Shown here: positions 6,560-11,240 of the stretch, one piece after another | Layout of the letters: each line of letters starts with the position of its first letter | How positions within the stretch are numbered: the first letter of the stretch is position 1 | Assembly (NCBI GenBank): GCA_964449165.1 | Contig: CAYVAT010000066.1 | Span: forward strand, 1-11,240 | Direction of reading: 5' to 3' | From: CAYSCW01 sp964449165 | GTDB lineage: Bacteria > Acidobacteriota > Aminicenantia > Aminicenantales > Aminicenantaceae | DNA: 11,240 nt | Translations under genes and position numbers: made by a program | The notes under the pieces: model-generated | What the model saw: the letters and a program-made list of their open reading frames with translations, nothing else | What the model was told of the DNA's origin: nothing | The model's database searches: none

Positions 6560-6679
6560 TCAAGGGGACGTTCTCGAGAGGAACACTTTGGATTTCGATT
6601 AAAAATATTGCTTCTTGTATGCAAATTCAGTAAGTTAGTAAATTAAAAAGAAGGTGAAAGAATATAAGGAGGAGGAAAG

Positions 6680-7741
6680 ATGAAAAACACATTTTCAAGA
6701 AGGGCTTTTCTCAGGACTGGAATAGGAGTAGGTGTGGCTGCCCTCTTTCAAAAAAACAATAGACTTGTCGGAGAAGAAAAATATTCAGGAGAAATTCAGG
6801 TAGTGGCCAGCGGAAATGGAATTCGGGCCACCGAGAAAGCCATGGAGCTCCTCAAGCAAGGTACCGATCCTCTTGATGCTGTCATCGCTGGAGTAAACAT
6901 CGTCGAGAATGATCCCGAAGACATATCAGTAGGCTATGGAGGTCTTCCAAACGAGGAGGGAGTAGTCGAGCTTGATGCTTCAGTCATGCATGGGCCTACC
7001 CACAACGGTGGAGGAGTGGCGAGTCTGAGGAATATAAAGAATCCCTCCAAGGTAGCCAAACTGGTCATGGAAAGAACAGACCATGTCCTGCTTGTTGGAG
7101 AGGGCGCTTTGAAGTTTGCCCGGGCTCATGGATTCAAGGAAGAAAATCTCCTCACAGAAAAAGCTAGAACGAGGTGGCTCCGATGGAAAGAGAATCTCTC
7201 TGACCGAGACAACTGGTTTCCTCCTAAATCCGAAGAGCTCGAACCAGAAGCCAGATCCTATGTTGAGTCTCACGGCACCATCAACTGTATCGCTGTAGAT
7301 GCAAAAGGGAATCTGGCTGGAGTGACGACAACCAGCGGATTATCTTTTAAGATTCCCGGCAGAGTAGGAGATTCTCCGATCATCGGGGCGGGTCTTTATG
7401 TGGACAACGATATAGGAGCAGCTGGCTCAACAGGTAGAGGAGAAGCCGCCATTCTCAATTGTGGGAGTTACCAGGTGGTTGATTTCATGAGGAGAGGCGT
7501 TTCACCAGAAGAGGCTTGCCTTAAGACACTGGAGAGAGTCGTTGAAAAATCAAAAAGACAACCCCATCTTGTGGATGAAGACGGTCATCCCCGATTTGGT
7601 CTCAGTTTTTATGCCCTGAATAAAAAAGGAGAATACGGGTCTGCCTCGATCTGGAGCGGGACACAATTCGCTATCCATGATGGTAAAGAGAATAAATTGA
7701 AGGAAAGAGCCTATCTTTTTGAAAGAAAAGGAAGAAGATAA
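6680..7741 (+). CDS. Tat-exported N4-(beta-N-acetylglucosaminyl)-L-asparaginase family hydrolase
   Basis: 353-residue Ntn-hydrolase of the glycosylasparaginase (aspartylglucosaminidase) family. These are made as one chain that cleaves itself before a Thr, which becomes the N-terminal nucleophile and hydrolyses N-linked glycosyl-asparagine or related asparagine/aspartyl amides. The nucleophile is T200 in HGTINCIAVD. T218, R228, D231, T251 and G252 fall at the same offsets as T170, R180, D183, T203 and G204 relative to T152 in the Flavobacterium enzyme (recalled numbering). The motif GRVGDSPIIGAGLYVD is typical. The N-terminus SRRAFLR followed by a weakly hydrophobic stretch is a twin-arginine signal, so the folded protein should reach the periplasm. 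The start is well supported by AAGGAGG 7 nt upstream. Substrate (glycoasparagine versus other beta-aspartyl compounds) is not determined. It ends 4 nt from the convergent RlpA gene. Confidence 0.92.
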   Translation: MKNTFSRRAFLRTGIGVGVAALFQKNNRLVGEEKYSGEIQVVASGNGIRATEKAMELLKQGTDPLDAVIAGVNIVENDPEDISVGYGGLPNEEGVVELDASVMHGPTHNGGGVASLRNIKNPSKVAKLVMERTDHVLLVGEGALKFARAHGFKEENLLTEKARTRWLRWKENLSDRDNWFPPKSEELEPEARSYVESHGTINCIAVDAKGNLAGVTTTSGLSFKIPGRVGDSPIIGAGLYVDNDIGAAGSTGRGEAAILNCGSYQVVDFMRRGVSPEEACLKTLERVVEKSKRQPHLVDEDGHPRFGLSFYALNKKGEYGSASIWSGTQFAIHDGKENKLKERAYLFERKGRR

Positions 7742-7745
7742 ATCA

Positions 7746-8414
7746 TCAGGCAATTTTAGAGCCAGAAGATCTGAACTTCTTCCCTTTGATGAGAAGAGCG
7801 GGGTACCCCTCTTGGATAAGCTTTGCGGCGATTCTTTGCGCTGAGGCCAGACTTTTGGCTTTGATCCTTACCCTGTAGTAAGACTGAACAGGTGTTGTAA
7901 ACTCGGTTATGTAGACTTCTCTGTATTTTTTCTGGAGTTTTTTCTTAAGCGCCAGGGCATTTTTCTTGGAGATGAAAGCGCCGACCTGAACAGCGTAAAA
8001 AGCGTCTTGATTTTCTTGATAATAGTTATCTATCACTTCAATCTTGACCGGTGCTACTCCTTCCCCAACCATGTCCAGCATCCGCGCTGCTGCATAGGAG
8101 AGGTCGATGATTCTTCCCCTTATAAAAGGCCCCCGGTCGTTGATCCGGACAATGACTGATTTTCCATTATTTAAATTGGTGACCATAACCATCGTTCCAA
8201 AAGGAAGACTGCGGTGAGCAGCGGTCATATCGTGCATGTTGTATATTTCTGTGTTTGAGGTGGTTTTTCCCTGGAATTTGGGTCCATACCAAGAGGCAAG
8301 ACCCTTCTGAACCCCGGGGGGAGGGAAGTACTCTCTTCGGGCACAAAAGGAGAGAAGGAGAGCGATAAAAAGAAGAAGGGCGGAAATTTTTATCCTGGAA
8401 GAGCCACTAGCCAC
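7746..8414 (-). CDS. rlpA: RlpA family protein (double-psi beta-barrel plus SPOR domain), probable lipoprotein
   Basis: 222-residue envelope protein. RlpA proteins act at the septum, in some species as lytic transglycosylases that cut denuded peptidoglycan strands. Residues 8-24 are a hydrophobic export signal ending LLLSFC24, a possible but imperfect lipobox because Phe at -1 is unusual. The RlpA barrel spans about 37-135 with GLASWYGPKFQGKTTSN, TAAH67RSLPFGT, VRIND93RGPF and GRIID104LS; H67 and D93 have the 26-residue spacing of the catalytic pair known in Pseudomonas RlpA. A C-terminal SPOR domain (about 140-220, starting YAVQVGAF) would bind denuded glycan. The start is GTG at 8414, with GGGAG 8 nt upstream; no upstream ATG fits the signal. 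It is second in a minus-strand pair, 26 nt after the LOG-family gene. Confidence 0.9.
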   Translation of the reverse strand: MASGSSRIKISALLLFIALLLSFCARREYFPPPGVQKGLASWYGPKFQGKTTSNTEIYNMHDMTAAHRSLPFGTMVMVTNLNNGKSVIVRINDRGPFIRGRIIDLSYAAARMLDMVGEGVAPVKIEVIDNYYQENQDAFYAVQVGAFISKKNALALKKKLQKKYREVYITEFTTPVQSYYRVRIKAKSLASAQRIAAKLIQEGYPALLIKGKKFRSSGSKIA

Positions 8415-8440
8415 CTCTATGTCTCCCGAAGGTTAAATGT

Positions 8441-9172
8441 TTAGAGGAATTTGACCAGGTTTTCCTTCAGGTACAGAAGAGCCTCCCTGGGTTTGGAGCA
8501 ATAGTGAATGAGATTCAGTTCTTCAGGATCGATCGCCTTGGCCTTCAAGAGAACATCGAAGTTAATGATTTCTTTCCAGTATTTTTCTCCATACAGAAGA
8601 ATGAGCACATGGTCTTTGTGAATTTTTCCTGTCTGAGTTAGAGTTAAGATCTCGAAAATCTCATCCAGAGTACCGAATCCACCGGGGAAAGCCACGATGG
8701 CCTTGGCCTCATAAAGGAGCCAGAATTTTCGCATGAAGAAATAGTGGAAGAGGAAAGAAAGCTCTGGTGAGACATATGGGTTTAGAGCTTGTTCTATCGG
8801 GACGGAAATATTCATGCCGATGGATTTTCCTCCTGCACGCGAAGCTCCCCGGTTGGCCGCTTCCATGATCCCAGGCCCGCCTCCAGTGCAGATGACAAAA
8901 TTCTTGCCCTTGGGTTTCAATTTTATGGCCCATTGAGCCAGGAGGAAAGCCAACTCCTCAGCTTCCCAATAATATTTAGTGAGGAGTGCGTTTTTCTCTT
9001 CAGGATTGGCCCGGGTGGAGCCCAAGAAAAGAACAGTGTTATTTACTTTTAATTTCCGGAGCCTGGCCAGCGGCTCCAAGTATTCGCTCAGAATTCTGAT
9101 AGTACGGGCATTGTCGGATTTTAAGAATTCGGGGTTTTCATAAGCTTGTTGAGGTGATTTTGTTTCTTCCAT
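8441..9172 (-). CDS. LOG family protein (nucleotide 5'-monophosphate phosphoribohydrolase-like)
   Basis: 243-residue cytoplasmic Rossmann-like protein of the LOG/TIGR00730 family. Characterised members cleave the N-glycosidic bond of nucleoside 5'-monophosphates, either releasing cytokinin bases or salvaging nucleotides; older annotations call them lysine decarboxylases, which is unsupported. The hallmark motifs are present: TGGGPGIMEAANRGA at 96-110, R148-K149 in FMRKFWLL, and PGGFGTLDE at 163-171 (family PGGxGTxxE). The roughly 45-residue N-terminal extension is relatively polar and resembles longer LOG-like proteins. The ATG at 9172 has GGAG about 11 nt upstream, a loose spacing. It lies 26 nt upstream of rlpA on the same strand, so the two are probably co-transcribed, although no functional link is evident. 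Confidence 0.88.
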   Translation of the reverse strand: MEETKSPQQAYENPEFLKSDNARTIRILSEYLEPLARLRKLKVNNTVLFLGSTRANPEEKNALLTKYYWEAEELAFLLAQWAIKLKPKGKNFVICTGGGPGIMEAANRGASRAGGKSIGMNISVPIEQALNPYVSPELSFLFHYFFMRKFWLLYEAKAIVAFPGGFGTLDEIFEILTLTQTGKIHKDHVLILLYGEKYWKEIINFDVLLKAKAIDPEELNLIHYCSKPREALLYLKENLVKFL

Positions 9173-9291
9173 GATGTTATCATCTCCAATATAAGAAAAA
9201 GAATTCTAACTTAAAGAGGGACTGAAGACAAGACATAGAGATTTTTACCTCTGGTGATTGATCATATCCATTTCCGTCAAGGTTCTCATGA

Positions 9292-9368
9292 AGCGGCGGT
9301 TCCCATCCATCCTCGCCAAGACCCTCCCACCCGCCACCATGGGCTTCGGATGGACAGGAACCGCCGCT
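9292..9368 (+). repeat. Palindromic intergenic repeat, copy B
   Basis: Same 77-bp element and orientation as copy A at 6483-6559. The outer 12 bp of each arm are perfectly complementary (AGCGGCGGTTCC at 9292-9303, GGAACCGCCGCT at 9357-9368), and the full 21-bp arms have two mismatches. The 35-nt loop differs from copy A at two positions. Where copy A pairs T6487 with A6555, copy B pairs G9296 with C9364, a compensatory change. It lies in a divergent intergenic region upstream of purO. Confidence 0.88.
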
Positions 9369-9436
9369 GCGAATAATTCTATTCCTCATAATAAACTGTC
9401 GCGGAGATGGAAATGTTTATTCTTGCTGGGGATGTT

Positions 9437-9466
9437 TTGACTTCTCAATATCTCCTGTGTTATCTA
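9437..9466 (+). promoter_or_regulatory. Weak candidate promoter for the purO-AICARFT operon
   Basis: TTGACT at 9437-9442 (5 of 6 to the -35 consensus) is followed after 18 nt by TATCTA at 9461-9466, which matches only TAT of the -10 box. The position, about 40 nt before the purO start, is suitable, but the -10 is poor. Confidence 0.28.
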
Positions 9467-9505
9467 TAGAAATCATCTTTACCTGATGCATAATCGAGAC
9501 ATAAA

Positions 9506-10255
9506 TTGAGAGAAGGTCTTGAGAATCTAGCCAGGCGGGATTATCCTGGGCGGGTCATCGTCATCGGTAAAGATAATAAAGGGAAGAACGTCTTCGTTAT
9601 CTATGCGATTACGGGAAGATCGCCTTCCAGCCAGGCAAGAAAGATTTCTCGGGAAGGCGATACTTTATGGGTTAATCCGACTGAAGAGGAAATCATCAAA
9701 CAGGGCAAGGTCGAACTGTTGGTCTATCCTGCCGTATGCCTTTCTCGGGGAATCGCGGTCAGCAACGGAAGGCAGACCTTAGATATAAAATCACGGCTCG
9801 CACACAGTCAAAATCCCCCAGAAATCCTTACCTCGGCCCTTTCCCGTTGGAACTATGAACCTGACGCTCCTATCTACACTCCGAGGATCAGCGGTTGTGT
9901 GGCCGCTTCGCAGGGAGCAGCACTCGGTATCATCAAGAGAGGAGAGGATGGCTCTTCCATCAGAAATATCTTTGAGGTTCCTTTGATTGAGGGGAAAGGA
10001 TGGATGGTTTCCACCTACCAGGGAGAAAATAAAGACCCTGTAGAACCGTTTTCAGGAGAACCGCAAGAGCTGGAGATCAACCAGGATAATCCAAACGATT
10101 TGGCCGAAGCTGTCTATGAAGTTCTTGCTCCTAGAGAAGGGGAGAGAGACTTGAGGATTGCTGTTGCTTGTGTTTTTTCTCCTGGTATTGATGCGGGTAA
10201 ATTCGCCGTTTCAATCATCAACAGGATTGAAAGGATAGACGACCAAAATGGATAA
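9506..10255 (+). CDS. purO: PurO-type IMP cyclohydrolase
   Basis: 249-residue cytoplasmic protein of the archaeal-type IMP cyclohydrolase family (PurO), which closes the purine ring of FAICAR to give IMP, the final step of de novo purine synthesis. The family signature is near the N-terminus: YPGRVIVIGKD at 13-23 and VIYAITGRSPSSQAR at 31-45, followed by conserved YTPRISG. This fold is unrelated to the N-terminal cyclohydrolase domain of the usual fused PurH. The start is TTG at 9506: an in-frame TAA lies at 9491, no in-frame ATG occurs until deep in the protein, and the conserved YPGR begins only 12 residues later. Only a weak CGAG precedes the start. The gene overlaps the downstream AICAR transformylase by 8 nt, which supports both the function and translational coupling. 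Confidence 0.87.
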   Translation: MREGLENLARRDYPGRVIVIGKDNKGKNVFVIYAITGRSPSSQARKISREGDTLWVNPTEEEIIKQGKVELLVYPAVCLSRGIAVSNGRQTLDIKSRLAHSQNPPEILTSALSRWNYEPDAPIYTPRISGCVAASQGAALGIIKRGEDGSSIRNIFEVPLIEGKGWMVSTYQGENKDPVEPFSGEPQELEINQDNPNDLAEAVYEVLAPREGERDLRIAVACVFSPGIDAGKFAVSIINRIERIDDQNG

Positions 10256-11240
10256 AGTCGGCAAAGAAACACGAAAGCAATACAGGACAAAAATCCATGA
10301 AGAGTTTCCTGAGACACTGGACATAGGCAAACAGAAATTTAAGAAAAAATTATCCCTGAGATACGGAGAGAATCCTGGCTATCCGGCCGCTTTCTATCAG
10401 GAAGTAGGTGCTTCTGGGCCTAATATGGCTACCTTTAAGGTGGTGAAGGAGGGAACCAAGGGCTTGAGCTACATCAACGTAGGAGATATGGACTTAGGCC
10501 AGAGGCTGGTCAGGAAATTGACCGCTGTTTACCCAAAAAAACTGATCTGTGCCATGATCAAACATGAGATGCCCAGCGGAGTGGCACTCGGAGATTCCCC
10601 TGTGGAGGTGTTTGAAAAGGCCTGGAACTGCGATTCCCTTTCCAATTTCGGAAGCGTCGATATCTTCAACTTCCCGATAGATAAGGATTTGTCTCCGTTT
10701 CTTGTGGAGAGCGGAAGAAATATAGAGGTGGTGTATGCTCCGGACTACACTCCCGAAGCTTTGGAGATTCTGGCTGAAAGGAAACCACTGAGAGTTGTCA
10801 AAATGGGAACATTCCTCGATAAGCCTTCCCTGGACTGTGGGTTGGAGTTCAAAAGAGTCAGCGGCGGCCTGTTGGTCCAAAAGAGGTTTGACTCCAGAGT
10901 CACTTCATCCTCTTCCGTGGATATTGTCTCCAGGAGAAAGCCAGGAGAAGAGGAATTGGAGGCAGCCGTCTTCAACTGGATTGTGGCCTGCTTTACCCGC
11001 TCCAATGCCGTCGTCATCGGAAAGATGGATAAAGTCCATGGGATCGGTTCCGGACAGAGAAGCCGGATAGATGCGGCAGAAAATGCCATCCGCTATTCCA
11101 AAAGAGGATATGGTCCTCAGGGATGTGTTATGGCTTCTGATGCTTTCATGCCTTTTACAGATGTGGTTGAGCTTGCTTCAAGAAACGGGATAACAGCCAT
11201 CATCTATCCTCTTGGCTCTATCAAGGACCAGGAGGTCATC
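10248..11240 (+). CDS. Stand-alone AICAR transformylase (5' end; truncated by window edge)
   Basis: Phosphoribosylaminoimidazolecarboxamide formyltransferase, corresponding to the C-terminal domain of PurH without the cyclohydrolase domain. It transfers a formyl group, from 10-formyl-THF in the usual enzyme, to AICAR, giving the FAICAR that PurO cyclises. The frame is open for 331 codons from the ATG at 10248 to the window end. Stand-alone versions are near 390 residues, so roughly 60 are missing. Landmarks are LRYGENP at 37-43, the catalytic Lys-His pair K105-H106 in KHEMPSGVA (family KHxNPCG), CDSLSNFGS, GIGSGQRSR and SDAFMPF at 297-303 (family SDAFFPF). Met in place of the first Asn and Ser for Cys in the KH motif are modest deviations. 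It begins inside the last codons of purO. Confidence 0.9.
   Translation, partial: MDKVGKETRKQYRTKIHEEFPETLDIGKQKFKKKLSLRYGENPGYPAAFYQEVGASGPNMATFKVVKEGTKGLSYINVGDMDLGQRLVRKLTAVYPKKLICAMIKHEMPSGVALGDSPVEVFEKAWNCDSLSNFGSVDIFNFPIDKDLSPFLVESGRNIEVVYAPDYTPEALEILAERKPLRVVKMGTFLDKPSLDCGLEFKRVSGGLLVQKRFDSRVTSSSSVDIVSRRKPGEEELEAAVFNWIVACFTRSNAVVIGKMDKVHGIGSGQRSRIDAAENAIRYSKRGYGPQGCVMASDAFMPFTDVVELASRNGITAIIYPLGSIKDQEVI

Larger units (their letters stand above)
6231..6679. other. 449-bp divergent intergenic region between the MFS and asparaginase genes
   Basis: No convincing gene is present. From left to right it holds the MFS promoter, a hairpin-rich element (6281-6387), a G-rich tract (6413-6432), copy A of the palindromic repeat (6483-6559) and about 100 bp of AT-rich DNA. 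That AT-rich DNA leads to a strong ribosome binding site, AAGGAGG at 6666-6672, 7 nt before the ATG at 6680. I could not pick a convincing promoter for the rightward gene in it. Confidence 0.7.
9173..9505. other. 333-bp divergent intergenic region between the LOG and purO genes
   Basis: It contains palindromic repeat copy B (9292-9368) and a weak rightward promoter candidate (9437-9466). I see no convincing protein-coding gene and no recognisable purine, THF or other riboswitch core. The minus-strand start region (9173-9200) has TATATT about 16 nt before the LOG start codon but no matching -35 box. Confidence 0.6.

Noticed and set aside
6608..6636. Promoter for the asparaginase gene (TTGCTT with TAAGTT at 17 nt)
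   Set aside because: The -10 matches only three of six consensus bases and the region is uniformly AT-rich, so the match is not distinguishable from chance.
8343..8345. Confident lipoprotein cleavage site at Cys24 of RlpA
   Set aside because: Phe immediately before the Cys departs from the usual lipobox, so lipidation is noted only as possible in the gene entry.
9180..9440. Open frames on both strands running through repeat copy B (69 codons minus, 60 codons plus)
   Set aside because: They consist largely of the palindromic repeat, which is non-coding in copy A, and have no ribosome binding site.
9369..9505. Purine or other riboswitch upstream of purO
   Set aside because: I could not find the paired helices and conserved junction bases of known purine-related riboswitches; only AT-rich sequence and a weak promoter are visible.

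Overview
This window looks like part of the chromosome of a Gram-negative bacterium of moderate GC content. Several products carry envelope features: Sec-type or Tat-type signal peptides and an RlpA-type cell-wall protein. A UbiE/MenG-type quinone methyltransferase suggests a respiratory quinone. Clustered secreted amidohydrolases, a secreted glycosylasparaginase-family enzyme and a split purine pathway (PurO plus stand-alone AICAR transformylase) would fit an Acidobacteriota- or Aminicenantes-like peptide/amide degrader. That placement is inference from gene content only. There are no rRNA, tRNA, CRISPR, transposase or phage genes in the window.

Layout. Bases 1-668 (minus) hold a UbiE/MenG methyltransferase whose C-terminus lies off the left edge. 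From 837 to 5067 (plus) three amidohydrolase-superfamily genes form a tightly coupled operon with 1-nt and 4-nt overlaps. Only the middle protein keeps a complete set of metal ligands; the two flanking paralogues have lost the HxH motif. A convergent MFS transporter of Fsr-like type follows (5082-6230, minus). The gene-free stretch 6231-6679 holds a good promoter for the MFS gene, a hairpin-rich element resembling IS200/IS605 ends, a G-rich tract and copy A of a palindromic repeat. Next is a Tat-exported glycosylasparaginase-type hydrolase (6680-7741, plus). It converges on an RlpA/SPOR lipoprotein-like gene (7746-8414, minus), which lies downstream of a LOG-family gene (8441-9172, minus). The gene-free stretch 9173-9505 holds copy B of the same repeat and a weak promoter. 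The window ends with purO-type IMP cyclohydrolase (9506-10255) overlapping AICAR transformylase (10248 to the right edge), which together carry out the last two steps of IMP synthesis.

How the genes relate. The amidohydrolases and the asparaginase-like enzyme all appear exported and could hydrolyse amide or peptide substrates in the periplasm, but nothing in the sequence fixes their substrates. The purine pair replaces a fused bifunctional PurH. The two observations most worth following up are the amidohydrolase trio (one apparently active enzyme with two probable pseudoenzymes) and a 77-bp palindromic repeat. The repeat occurs in the same orientation in two divergent intergenic regions, with one compensatory base-pair change and a C-rich/G-rich loop.
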